Source: Desulfopila sp. IMCC35006 (lineage in GTDB: Bacteria; Desulfobacterota; Desulfobulbia; Desulfobulbales; Desulfocapsaceae). Taken from it: a stretch of 64,000 nt of DNA. How positions within the stretch are numbered: position 1 is the stretch's first letter; every line of letters starts with the position of its first letter. The notes under the pieces were generated by a model that saw only the letters and a list, made by a program, of their open reading frames with translations, was not told where the DNA came from and searched no databases. This document shows, piece after piece, positions 28,661 to 36,864 of the stretch. The stretch covers positions 558,001 to 622,000 of the forward strand of contig NZ_SWCM01000001.1 of NCBI RefSeq assembly GCF_005116645.1, written 5' to 3'. The position numbers and the translations under genes are program-made.

Positions 28661-29351
28661 GATATTCCATTCATTATTTTTTATCTGGATCAGTCACGCG
28701 TCAGACGAATCAAAAAATCGCAATACCTGCAAAGGCAAAAATACTTCGTCAATCGAGTATAAAGCAAGTGCCATGAATGAACTCCGGATAGATAGAGATA
28801 AAATATTACAGCTTTCGTAATTCCCCTTTTCTTACATCTCATTCTTATATCTTCGCGAATCGACCCGCACCCACCGACACCATAATCTCTCGTAAAAACA
28901 TAACTTTGTCAATGAGAGATGTTTTTCCGTTGTCAAAAAAAGGTCATACAACCCGAACCTATATTTCCTATCTACACCCCATTCTAAAAATGGGTATAGT
29001 ATCCTTGCGCCTCCGGCACCTAAAGTATAGCCTGAACAAGAGAGAACCAACAGCTCGTTGCAAAGCAGTCTTCTCGCGTGAAGGACCTGATGATACTGAG
29101 ATCGGCGGTGCTGTTGGCAGCGAGAAAGAAACCGGCGGCGGTCGAACAATCTTTCGCCTTCATGACGCGCTGCAGACCATCTCGCATGAGCCGTCTTAAT
29201 AATGGGAAAGATGGAATGAAAAGCGTATGATTTTACAAAGGAGTTGCCTGAAAACAGCTTGATGTATTAGTGTCGTTCTGTGGTTGAAAAATGTTGATGC
29301 AGACCGATCAAATATCAGCTTTATAACATCTATCAAAGGCGACCTCCCCTT
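28661..29351. other. Divergent intergenic region between korA and the EamA gene
   Basis: About 690 bp. It should contain promoters for korAB (minus) and the EamA transporter (plus). I found no sigma-54 box with correct spacing and no riboswitch. A plus-strand frame from 28906 to 29199 has no recognisable domain and no good ribosome binding site. The segment 29040-29190 has codon-like composition and could be a decayed gene, but I cannot name it. Confidence 0.4.
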
Positions 29352-30197
29352 ATGTTAACCGGATACGTATTTATTCTCGCAGCTGCAATAAGTTGGGGGT
29401 TTATCGGCATCTTTTCTGCGGTGGCCTTTTCACAGGGACTCGGCCCGATGGAGGTTGCTTTCTGGCGCGCCATCCTGGCATGGTGCTGCTTTGGCGGTCA
29501 GGCTTTTTGGTGCGGACAGACGAAAGTGAAAAAGCAGGACCTGTCTCTCCTTGCTTTTTTTGCGGTCTTTGGCATCTCTTTGTTCTATATCTCTTATCAG
29601 TATGCAGTCAAATCAGGCGGAGCTGCGTTTGCGGCAGTTTTGCTCTACACGGCACCAGCCTGGGTCGTGGCCTTTTCGTTTCTTATGTATCGGGAAAAAT
29701 TGACCGCAATAAAGATCAGCGCAGTGGTACTGGTCATGACCGGAGTCTACCTGATCTCCAGATCTGGTAATGCTGGAGGATCCGGTATTGGACCATTGGC
29801 ACTGATTTCCGGACTTGTCTCCGGATTTTGTTATTCTCTCTATTACACAGTGGGAAAATACTTTTCAAAAAGATATTCCTCTGCAAATCTCTTCCTCTAC
29901 GTGTTGCCTCTAGGTGCTCTTGGCATCTTTCCTTTTGTCACTTTCGTCGACAAAACACCTTTGGCCTGGGGGGCGCTGGTAGGCGTAACGGTAGTTTCGA
30001 CATTCTTTGCGAACTATTGCTATTACAATGGCCTAAAATACCTGGAAGCAGGCAGAGCCTCTATTGTTGCGACCATTGAACCGGTGGTGGCAGCGGTGGC
30101 AGCCTATCTGTTTTTAGGTGAGTATTTTACCCCGCTTGGTTATCTGGGGGCTGGACTCATTCTTACAGCTGTTGTCGCCACTGTCTGCGAAAAATAG
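29352..30197 (+). CDS. EamA/DMT family transporter
   Basis: A 281-residue protein of ten transmembrane helices made from two EamA repeats. The first begins GYVFILAAAISWGFIGIF with EVAFWRAILAW; the second begins LALISGLVSGFCYSLYYTVG and ends with ASIVATIEPVVAAVAAYLFL and GYLGAGLILTAVV, the usual signature. Members export metabolites such as amino acids or act as permeases; the substrate is unknown. It is followed by the remnant of another DMT gene on the same strand. Confidence 0.88.
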   Translation: MLTGYVFILAAAISWGFIGIFSAVAFSQGLGPMEVAFWRAILAWCCFGGQAFWCGQTKVKKQDLSLLAFFAVFGISLFYISYQYAVKSGGAAFAAVLLYTAPAWVVAFSFLMYREKLTAIKISAVVLVMTGVYLISRSGNAGGSGIGPLALISGLVSGFCYSLYYTVGKYFSKRYSSANLFLYVLPLGALGIFPFVTFVDKTPLAWGALVGVTVVSTFFANYCYYNGLKYLEAGRASIVATIEPVVAAVAAYLFLGEYFTPLGYLGAGLILTAVVATVCEK

Positions 30198-30283
30198 CAT
30201 GCCGGCCCGGAGGGTCGCAGCGCTCATGGCTATCTTAAATAATTATCTTTTTCAGGATCGAATAATTTAGAGGAAATACGATA

Positions 30284-30693
30284 ATGTATCGAGCTGCACA
30301 AAAAAATATTTATCTGCCATTGGCAGCTTTTCTTTTTCTTGGCATCGTCTGGGGAAGCAACTTTATTTATATGAAACTTGCGGCCAGTCTCATCACCCCG
30401 ACCCAGATCGTATTTCTGAGGGTTCTTTTTGGTTTTTTTCCCGTATTGATCTATGCATACCTGTCGGGAGCCTTGGTGCCGTCACCGCGTCGTCCGTTAC
30501 CTATATCCCCCCCGTCGTTGCGCTTCTGATCGGCGCACTCATTGTTGGTGAACCAATCGAATTCGTCGACTATGCAGCGACTTCGATTATTTTTATCGGT
30601 GTATTTTTATTAAAAAGAGGTTCAGCACGAACATCGCCTGCTTCGTCGAAGACAAGTGACCCAATAATTCGTGGGTTAAAAAGAGGTGAATGA
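30284..30693 (+). pseudogene. EamA/DMT transporter with internal deletion
   Basis: An intact start (MYRAAQKNIYLPLAAFLFLG, ribosome binding site GAGGAAATACGATA) leads into the first EamA repeat (GIVWGSNFIYMKLAASLITP), but after about 65 codons the frame breaks near 30478. In the next frame the end of the second repeat follows directly: LGAVTASSVTYIPPVVALLI and FIGVFLLKRG to a stop at 30691-30693. About 150-170 codons from the middle are gone. The two ends match one protein, so this is a deletion derivative and not two genes. Confidence 0.85.
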
Positions 30694-30795
30694 GCAAAGC
30701 ACAAAGTGATTCATAATCAGAACAGAAACCCGGATAAAAATCCTTAATCCAGGCTTTTTTTGTGGATAGACTTAATCAAATTAGAAGCTTGCAAA

Positions 30796-30835
30796 AACCG
30801 AAAAAGCGGTTACAGCCAAAAGACTGTAACCGCTT
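30796..30835 (-). terminator. Rho-independent terminator following a tRNA 3' fragment
   Basis: Minus strand: perfect 12-bp stem AAGCGGTTACAG / CTGTAACCGCTT (30824-30835 and 30804-30815) with an 8-base loop, followed by TTTTTCGGTTTTT. It sits a few bases after the tRNA-like CCA end, so it looks like the original terminator of a tRNA gene. Confidence 0.85.
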
Positions 30836-30843
30836 CAATTTCT

Positions 30844-30881
30844 TGGTACACCAAGCAGGATTCGAACCTGTGACCCCTGTT
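30844..30881 (-). other. tRNA 3'-end fragment (possible attachment-site remnant)
   Basis: The minus strand contains a T-arm GGTTCGAATCC within CACAGG...CCTGC and an acceptor end TTGGTGTACCA with encoded CCA, followed by a terminator. The anticodon and D arms are absent: the sequence upstream (30882-30930) does not fold into a tRNA. Such 3' fragments are commonly left where integrases recombine at tRNA genes. No integrase is visible nearby. Confidence 0.65.
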
Positions 30882-31046
30882 CGCAGGCATCGCCTTCGCA
30901 GTTTCGCAACCTCGTCAATTGCGATAAATTATTGGTTTTTCAAAAGATAAACATTCTATATTTTTTCTTATTTTTCATGTTTTTGCCTATTTGGGAACAT
31001 TTTTCACACACGGAAAATGACCAGAGATCTTGTCGATAATTTCAAG

Positions 31047-32267
31047 TCAGCCTTTAATTCTGGCCATCCTTTCCTCGATGTCTCGACCAAGGATTTGTAT
31101 ATCCCTGTCCGGCACATCAAACTCCCTAAATACTTTTTCCCAATGTGACACTTCCGAGAATACAGCCGTAATAATCTTGTCCGCTTTTGCCTGCTGTTTT
31201 ATCCCGAATTTTTTTGCTTCCCTGATAAGAACTTCTTTATTTGCTACCACATTATCATAACCGATGCGTAACACATGCTCACGATTCAAGCCGACATTTG
31301 GCACCAAGTCAAAGGCCGGACTAAGCCTCCAACCTTCGCCATCAAAAATCAGGCAGAAGTTTTTAAGGTGATCATCCGTATTTCCAATCAATATATTAAA
31401 AAGAAGCTGTTTGAAAAGCTTTAGCAGGTCTTGACCCGGATTTGTCGAAACCCGGCGGATAATATCGGCAATATCGCGATAAGCGGCAGTATAGTAACCT
31501 TCAGCTTTCAGTAAGGTCTGCATACTTATCACATGGTAGCGGCCCATGGTAGCATTATCGATGTCAAATCGTTCAACCAATAAAACTTTTTTGGTTTCGC
31601 AAGGTACAAGTTTTGTCGGCGCTGCGTTGACTCCGGCTCGCCTTGCCAGCTCCATAGTGGCAACCTCAAGGGCGACAACGTCAAACTGATCTCGGATACT
31701 GGAAAATTTAGCCAGGAATGAACGATCACTATCTTTGATAAGGGCTTTAGGACGTGCTCCCCCCGGAGAACTTCCGGCCTGGAAAAGAAGTGCCAGATCT
31801 TCATCTACCGAGGTCGCGTCCTCTTCGAATTTCCCCGCTAAACGTTGCAACTCCGTAAGATGTTGTCCATCGACATCTTTACCTTTTTCAGGGATCCCAT
31901 CATCAGAACTGTAACTGAGCGCGCCCATCCCCTGCCCCCCAAGCAAAGCCAGCAACTGCGGAACACGCTGCTCATTTCTCTCCAATTGATAACGCCTGGC
32001 GAGAATCCGGCGGCCCCAGTCATCCGGCAAGCTGTCCTCAAATACGCCATGCACACCGGAATGCGGTCTTTCGGCATTGAAGTTGTCAAGTGTGAGAGGA
32101 AGATGAATTGGATCCAGCGCAAATGCTTCTGGATGATTGAGATAGTCTGCAGAATATCTGAACTGGCCTTGCAACCTCCCCTGCATATCTGGATCAGCGA
32201 CGACGAGCTCGCCGACACGTAAGTTCTCCGCGTTGGCTAAGGTCACCCAAATATTTAGTTTGATCAT
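31047..32267 (-). CDS. hipA: HipA-family serine/threonine kinase toxin
   Basis: A 406-residue HipA toxin. Visible features: FEDSLPDDWGRRIL of the N-terminal couple_hipA-like region, the ejectable P-loop with autophosphorylated Ser in SSPGGARPK (166-174), FLAKFSS, the catalytic loop NTDDHLKNF (296-304) and the DFG-equivalent SPAFDLVP with Asp320. E. coli HipA phosphorylates glutamyl-tRNA synthetase and halts translation; targets vary among homologues. It overlaps hipB by 4 bp (ATGA), giving translational coupling to the antitoxin. All kinase motifs are intact. Confidence 0.93.
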   Translation of the reverse strand: MIKLNIWVTLANAENLRVGELVVADPDMQGRLQGQFRYSADYLNHPEAFALDPIHLPLTLDNFNAERPHSGVHGVFEDSLPDDWGRRILARRYQLERNEQRVPQLLALLGGQGMGALSYSSDDGIPEKGKDVDGQHLTELQRLAGKFEEDATSVDEDLALLFQAGSSPGGARPKALIKDSDRSFLAKFSSIRDQFDVVALEVATMELARRAGVNAAPTKLVPCETKKVLLVERFDIDNATMGRYHVISMQTLLKAEGYYTAAYRDIADIIRRVSTNPGQDLLKLFKQLLFNILIGNTDDHLKNFCLIFDGEGWRLSPAFDLVPNVGLNREHVLRIGYDNVVANKEVLIREAKKFGIKQQAKADKIITAVFSEVSHWEKVFREFDVPDRDIQILGRDIEERMARIKG

Positions 32268-32569
32268 TTTCTAACTCGCTTTCTGCTTGCCCTTTTTCTT
32301 TTCAACTTTTTTCTCTCAAACTGCTCAAAGAGATCATCTTTTTCAGCAAGCACCTCTTGCCATGTCTGAAGGCGATCAAGAATTTCACTTGCAGCAAGCC
32401 AATAGCCTATCGACACTGTAGGAACTCCCTTTTCCATCTTACTATACGTTTGTCTCGTCAAACCAATGCGGGCACCAAATACTTCCTGGCTCTCATTCCG
32501 GGCCAAACGAGCTTTTCTGAGCCGATCAGCGAGCTGCTCCAGTATAGATGCAATGTTAATGTTAATCAT
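32264..32569 (-). CDS. hipB: HipB-like antitoxin, XRE-type HTH
   Basis: A 101-residue DNA-binding protein with a helix-turn-helix at about residues 12-65 (RKARLARNESQEVFGARIGL, RQTYSKMEKGVPTVSIGYWL) and a very basic C-terminus (FERKKLKRKRASRKRVRK). It should repress the hipBA promoter and neutralise HipA. A basic tail of this length is notable; in E. coli HipB the C-terminal tail controls degradation. The upstream 60 bp are A+T-rich and contain TATAATTCATTAATGTATA, a possible operator. Confidence 0.9.
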   Translation of the reverse strand: MININIASILEQLADRLRKARLARNESQEVFGARIGLTRQTYSKMEKGVPTVSIGYWLAASEILDRLQTWQEVLAEKDDLFEQFERKKLKRKRASRKRVRK

Positions 32570-33109
32570 AATTTACATAATACTAATATAATTCATTAAT
32601 GTATATATATTTTAACAATAAAAATATAAACGCATGGATGGAATCAATGATTGGATATCGACAATGCGTAAGGTATTGATCTGCCTAGAACAGTGGGAGT
32701 TTTAAAACTGTTTGACGCCGGTAATTGCTCTTGGCTGTGCAATCAACCAGGAGATATAATACGATCGATCTTGTCTATGCTTCTATCTCAGCTATCACAA
32801 AGCTTCATTGGTGAATTTCTGTCCGCCGACGGAAAATTCATACATGAGACCGCCCTTGGCGTGCACGAAGGTGGCCATCCCTTTGATATAATCTGACTTC
32901 ACCTGAACGCCATTTTTAAATCAGGCTCTGGCGCCGGAACTTTTACCTGCGGTACCTGTCCTAGCCTCAAACGCTCATGTAAAATACAGAACAGAGACTC
33001 CATTGCTGGCGGGAAAAAAACACAACGCAGCGACAGACTCCCAATATAATTTGCCAGTTGTAATAGCATTAGCATGTTTCATCCATTGCTTTAGGATAGA
33101 CGGGAAAAT
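32570..33109. other. Intergenic region between hipB and regulatory module H
   Basis: About 540 bp, very A+T-rich next to hipB. Short plus-strand frames (32693-32896, 33003-33266) have no recognisable domain; the latter overlaps the regulatory module and is unlikely to be coding. No repeat or RNA gene is evident. Confidence 0.4.
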
Positions 33110-33259
33110 GGTTGCCTATGACCAAGAGGTTACCTACAACCATTTACATTCAGTTTTCAACCGTCTCTCTGCAGGTCCATTTTTTTGGTTAATAATTCCT
33201 AATAAATCAAGTGATGGACGACCTGACGCTGAGCATTGTAAACATGGCATAATGATTGC
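33110..33259 (+). promoter_or_regulatory. Regulatory module H: decayed paired UAS and sigma-54 promoter
   Basis: A diverged paired site at 33110-33141 (GGTTGCCTATGACC then GGTTACCTACAACC) lies about 120 bp upstream of TGGCATAATGATTGC (33245-33259), which has GG and GC at exact -24/-12 spacing. The sequence around the promoter closely resembles that of module E (62361-62528), so the two are copies of one ancestral locus. It would drive csbD at 33458. Confidence 0.65.
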
Positions 33260-33297
33260 TCAGTGAGACCTATACCACAGACGAATTGATTCACGAT

Positions 33298-33360
33298 CAT
33301 GGTGTCAAGACGGTATTCAATAACATGACCATCGAAAGAATCGCACCCATAACCAAATAA
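33298..33360 (+). pseudogene. BON-domain protein C-terminal remnant
   Basis: Only the last codons survive: GVKTVFNNMTIERIAPITK followed by TAA. They match the end of the intact BON gene at 61397-62194 (GVKMVFNNMTIERIASMTN). The rest of the gene has been deleted between the sigma-54 promoter and this point. Confidence 0.85.
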
Positions 33361-33457
33361 GGATGTCGACTCGCAACCGACTGTGCTGGAACCTTAAACA
33401 GGCTGCAGTGGCCCCCTGTAGCAGTTACTTCAACCAAAATTCAACAGGAGAAACACT

Positions 33458-33637
33458 ATGAAATCAAACACAAAAAACAGCGCCGAAGGAAGAATTCACC
33501 AGGCCAGAGGCAAGATCAAGGAGACCATCGGGAAAATCGTCAATAACCACGAGCTTGAGATCGAAGGAAAGGTGGAGGATGCCGAAGGAAAAATTCAGGA
33601 AAAGATAGGCGAAATTGAAAATATCATTGAAAAATAG
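33458..33637 (+). CDS. CsbD family stress protein
   Basis: A 59-residue hydrophilic, highly charged protein (MKSNTKNSAEGRIHQARGKI, then KETIGKIVNN, EIEGKVEDAEGKIQ). The pattern of repeated G-K-I/V-K-E and E-G-K-V/A-E-D-A-E-G-K is typical of CsbD proteins, which are general-stress proteins of unknown activity in many bacteria. It is preceded by ACAGGAGAAACACT. It is a close paralogue of the CsbD gene at 61117-61296; both follow a BON C-terminus with similar spacer sequence. Sigma-54 module H lies upstream. Confidence 0.88.
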   Translation: MKSNTKNSAEGRIHQARGKIKETIGKIVNNHELEIEGKVEDAEGKIQEKIGEIENIIEK

Positions 33638-33892
33638 TGGGTTAACTTTAAATTAGCAGGTCTTTCGGGTTTTTATGGTACCATTTTCTAAGTGACCAAA
33701 ATAAATTGTCAAACTGAGGTGGGAGGAGTGCTGAAAGAGACGCACTGTGATATAGCTATTGATAAAAAAGATTATTGATTTATTTGCTAAAATAACTGCT
33801 CGTTGCTTCAGCTGCGTGCGTCGAATTCGCTCACTTAATCGGCAAAATGATCGCTTGAAGATAAACAGACCCAACTACCAAGAGGGGAAATA

Positions 33893-35071
33893 ATGGGTGA
33901 TCGATTGAGGTATCTTCTTAATCGCATCAGCGAGCGGCTATGGGTTAGACCGCTTACGATGTGCGTTCTTTCAACAACCCTGGTGTTTCTTGCGAAAACA
34001 ATGGACACTGCAGAAATAGGTCGGCTTGTTCCGGCAATTACCAAAGAATCGTTAGAAACCCTGCTTTCCATTATTGCCGCATGCATGTTGGTTATCGCCA
34101 CCTTCACTGTCGGATCAATGGTCTCCGCCTATGCTTCAGCCAGCAATACCGCAACGCCGCGCTTGTCGCCTTAATGAACGGCTATTATGAAAAAGCCGGT
34201 CGTTTTGCTTTATTTGCACTGACCTTAATAATTCTTGCTATGGTTATAATCACCTTCGTGAGTTGGGTGGATCGCATCGCCCGCCTTGGCAGGCTGGGGG
34301 GAACCATCGAGAAGGTCGAGGCGGCGACAGCTGCCGCTTTACAACGCAGGCGACGCGCACCCACCCTTCGAGGCGTCCCTGTAGACGAGCATCAGAAAGG
34401 AGGGCAGACCGTTTACGGACAGACTATTGGGTACGTCCATCGCATAGATATCACCGCTCTCCAGGCATTTGCTGAAACATTCGGGGTGCGAATCAGATTG
34501 GCGGCCTTACCCGGCACCTTTTCTGCTCCGGGCCGGGTTCTTGCCTATGTATCCACTGACTCCGGTGCCTTCTCCAATTTCGACAGCAGTCAGATAGCAA
34601 AGGCATTTCTGATCGGTAATGACCGGCAATTTGACGAAGATCCCCGGTTTGGTCTTATCGTTCTTTCTGAAATCGCCAGTCGCGCGTTGTCACCGGGCCG
34701 TTAATGCCCCCGGCACGGCAAACTATACAACCGGCGCTCTGGTCCGCCTTTTTGCCCACTGGAGCCAGCCTCTTGCTGAAGGCGGCACCAGTCCACCTCT
34801 ATTTGATCGGGTAAAAGTACCCGAATTATCTGTCCAGAATATGTTTGACGATGCTTTCACCGCCATTGGTCGTGACGGGGCAGGTGTCATTGAGGTCGCT
34901 GGACGGCTGCAGAAAGCGTTTGCCTCGCTCGCATCGATCGGAGATGCCGCCATGCGGGAAACCGCAAATCACCATTCTCGCCTGGCGCTTGCCAGAGCGG
35001 AAAAAGTTCTGCAACTTCCGGAAGAACTCGAGATTTTGCATAAATTGGCCGAGTTCGCCAATCCTGGTTAG
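33893..35071 (+). pseudogene. DUF2254 membrane protein, frameshifted
   Basis: Pieces of one DUF2254 protein lie in successive frames. The start MGDRLRYLLNRISERLWVRP runs to GSMVSAYASASNTATPR, where about 30 codons are missing and the frame shifts. It resumes at ALVALMNGYYEKAGRFALF with FVSWVDRIARLGRLGGTIEK and YGQTIGYVHRIDITALQ. A second shift falls in ASRALSP near 34690; the end continues as VNAPGTANYTTGALVRLFAH and stops after LHKLAEFANPG. Intact members have about 430 residues. The gene followed csbD in the module H transcription unit and is now inactive. Confidence 0.87.
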
Positions 35072-35493
35072 TTGAAGAAGTCGACAGGTCGTGAAGGTGC
35101 ACTGCAGTTTCAGAAAAGAGTTTCACTGCCGTGGCACCCGGTTCCCTTATTTCAGCGCTTTTAACCTCGTTCGTGAGAAATCCAAGCCAGTCAGAAAATC
35201 AGAGGGCTGGCAACAAGCTCATCTTTTTTTTATTGTACGTTCTGATGATATTATTCAATATATAGCCTGTCTGTCATGTAAACGACTTCGTCACTACATC
35301 GAGCTGCACTTTGAGCGATTTGGAGTTTTGGGTTATGAGTGGAATCTTTCGCTCAATACCCAGTCGTTGATAAACAGCCATTTGCGCTGCGCGCACCGAA
35401 TATTCCACCGTAAAAACGACATCATCGTCAATTTCAACGAACTGGCTGATGAACCCGAGATTCTTCACGCCGGTTGGCACAGGCAGTGGCCGA
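35072..35493. other. Intergenic region
   Basis: About 420 bp after the DUF2254 remnant. A minus-strand frame (35274-35549) overlaps the exported-protein gene and reads smoothly (VNDRPLPVPTGVKNLGF, YQRLGIERKIPLI) but has no start signal and no family that I recognise. It may be the decayed tail of another gene. Nothing else is supported. Confidence 0.35.
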
Positions 35494-35940
35494 TCATTGA
35501 CTGCGTTGGCCTCCGGATCCCATACCAGCCCCATGGCCCATACTGCCACTGCCCTGATTCATCATACTGCCACCCTGGTTCATCATACCCCCACCTTGGC
35601 CCATACCTTGTTTACCGGCAGGAGGCTGATCGGGCAGGGTAATGCCATGAGATTCGGCGCGTTCCTGCATGGCCTGATGATTTTCGTTGCGGATTTTTTC
35701 CCGCTCTTCAAGAGATTTTGCAGCAGACATTCTGGCGCGAAATTCAGTACGTTCTTGTGGTGTCATCAGTTGGACGCCGTAGATTTGTCCCTGATCGTCT
35801 GATTGGGTGTTTTCCCGGCCTGCTGTTGGAACGGTGGTGGTCAACGCAGATGTATCTGTAGCGGTCGCTGCCAATGCAAAGCAGGTTTGCAGAGATAAGG
35901 CGCCGACCAGGGCGGATACTACCAAAAATCGTTTATTCAT
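35494..35940 (-). CDS. Exported Met/Gly-rich small protein
   Basis: A 148-residue protein with signal peptide MNKRFLVVSALVGALSLQTC to LAA, start after AAGGAGTCTCTC. The core IYGVQLMTPQERTEFRARM, then KSLEEREKIRNENHQAMQER and GITLPD, is a motif common to small exported proteins of environmental proteobacteria; it resembles the helical region of Spy/CpxP-like or periplasmic metal-sensor proteins, but the family function is not established. The C-terminus is Met/Gly-rich (QGMGQGGGMMNQGGSMMNQG), which may bind Cu(I) or simply be disordered. It lies downstream of sigma-54 module F on the minus strand. Confidence 0.75.
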   Translation of the reverse strand: MNKRFLVVSALVGALSLQTCFALAATATDTSALTTTVPTAGRENTQSDDQGQIYGVQLMTPQERTEFRARMSAAKSLEEREKIRNENHQAMQERAESHGITLPDQPPAGKQGMGQGGGMMNQGGSMMNQGSGSMGHGAGMGSGGQRSQ

Positions 35941-36017
35941 GAGAGACTCCTTGTGAGTGCAGGTTATTCAGACTGAGATCGTGACTTCTCTAACCCAGGT
36001 AAACGGGATTCATTTTT

Positions 36018-36209
36018 TCACAACTCTTCTGACAACAGAACGGCCGCGGTGGACAGGCCGGACAAGGGCAAGACCATATTGGGGCCAATAATATCGGAAG
36101 ATTGTATGTGATAGACCAAGATGTTTCTGAAAATTTTGGATAAATAAGCAGGCCGTGCATGTTGCCAGGCTCCCTTTTGCACTTCTTGCTGGATTGTGGA
36201 TATTTTCAT
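36018..36209 (-). CDS. Possible small protein directly downstream of sigma-54 module F
   Basis: A 63-codon frame (MKISTIQQEVQKGAWQHARP, ending GLSTAAVLLSEEL) starts about 32 bp after the predicted transcription start of module F and has an excellent ribosome binding site (GGGGAG, six-base spacing). I recognise no domain and see no membrane helix. The position and translation signal argue for a gene; lack of homology that I know argues for caution. It could also be the decayed start of a longer gene. Confidence 0.4.
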   Translation of the reverse strand: MKISTIQQEVQKGAWQHARPAYLSKIFRNILVYHIQSSDIIGPNMVLPLSGLSTAAVLLSEEL

Positions 36210-36252
36210 CCCAGGCTCCCCTTCCGCAGTGGCTACCTCAATGATTTATTTC

Positions 36253-36267
36253 GCAATCATTGTGCCA
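36253..36267 (-). promoter_or_regulatory. Sigma-54 promoter of module F
   Basis: Minus strand TGGCACAATGATTGC: perfect -24 TGGCAC and -12 TTGC with five-base spacer, identical in all 15 bases to the promoter of module A at 46538-46552. It is 117 bp downstream of the centre of the paired palindromes at 36365-36402 and faces the small ORF and the Met/Gly-rich exported protein gene. Confidence 0.8.
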
Positions 36268-36364
36268 CAGCGCACTGTTTTCACATCTCTTCTCCTATTC
36301 CTTTGTTTTATTGAGCAATATTGATTGAAATGCGAAGACTCGATAACGGTTAATTGCTTATTTT

Positions 36365-36402
36365 GCAGGTCATATATAACCATGTGGTTGTATATGACCT
36401 GC
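36365..36402 (-). promoter_or_regulatory. Paired palindromic activator site of module F
   Basis: A 38-bp near-perfect dyad: GCAGGTCATATA at one end, TATATGACCTGC at the other, and AACCA-TG-TGGTT at the centre. It contains two copies of the site seen elsewhere as GGTCATATATGACC. Most likely an upstream activating sequence for a sigma-54 enhancer-binding protein. Confidence 0.75.
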
Positions 36403-36540
36403 GATGAGCAATCAGGATGTTTCTCCTTTTCTTTATTATTTTATTGGGTGGAAGCATCATTTTAGCCATCAGCCCCTAAGGCGGAAAGTTGCGTAACAAG
36501 GTCGTTACGCGGATTCTGGCTGGTGAGATGCAGACCTTGC

Positions 36541-36660
36541 AGGATTACCAACTGGCCGGGAAATATACCGGAACTGGAAAACGTCCTCGAACGGGCGGAG
36601 ATCAATTCGTTGGGTACGAAACTGCGACTGGCCGATGATCTCATACAGCCGCTAAAGAAT
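36541..36660 (+). pseudogene. NtrC-family sigma-54 activator fragment
   Basis: About 40 codons encode ITNWPGNIPELENVLERAEI and SLGTKLRLADDL. This is the conserved end of an AAA+ sigma-54 interaction domain (W-P-G-N-x-x-E-L-E-N-V-x-E-R). No upstream ATPase or downstream HTH remains. The fragment is fused end to end with an IS1595 transposase fragment in the opposite strand. It lies 140 bp from module F and may be the ruin of a local activator gene (inference). Confidence 0.75.
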
Positions 36661-36840
36661 CCCGGACCCAGCACCTCTCTTCGAGTTTCCACGGCAACAA
36701 GCACAGGTTGTTTACCTCCTGCTCCGTGGCCTCTCTTACCAGTACGTTTGCCACCGACATAAATTTCATCGAGTTCAAGCAGCCTCTGGAGACGATAGAT
36801 GCTGTCACGATGAGAATGACGAGGGTGGCTTTTGGCCTGA
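36661..36840 (-). pseudogene. IS1595-family transposase fragment
   Basis: Minus-strand residues LLELDEIYVGGKRTGKRGHG and AGGKQPVLVAVETR match the start of the DDE domain of IS1595/ISXO2-like transposases (L-D-E-x-Y-x-G-G-K). Only about 60 codons survive, with no inverted repeats recognised. It lies just after the stop codon of the sugar transporter gene. Confidence 0.75.
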
Positions 36841-36864
36841 CGAGTTTTTTTACTTTCTTTCCCT

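Noticed and set aside
30882-30960. A complete tRNA gene on the minus strand
   Set aside because: Only the T-arm and acceptor 3' end are recognisable; the upstream sequence does not form acceptor 5', D and anticodon arms.
33003-33266. An 87-codon plus-strand gene
   Set aside because: It spans the regulatory module H, including its sigma-54 box, and has no recognisable domain.
35274-35549. A 91-codon minus-strand gene
   Set aside because: It overlaps the exported-protein gene in another frame, has no ribosome binding site and no recognisable family; possibly a decayed gene tail.
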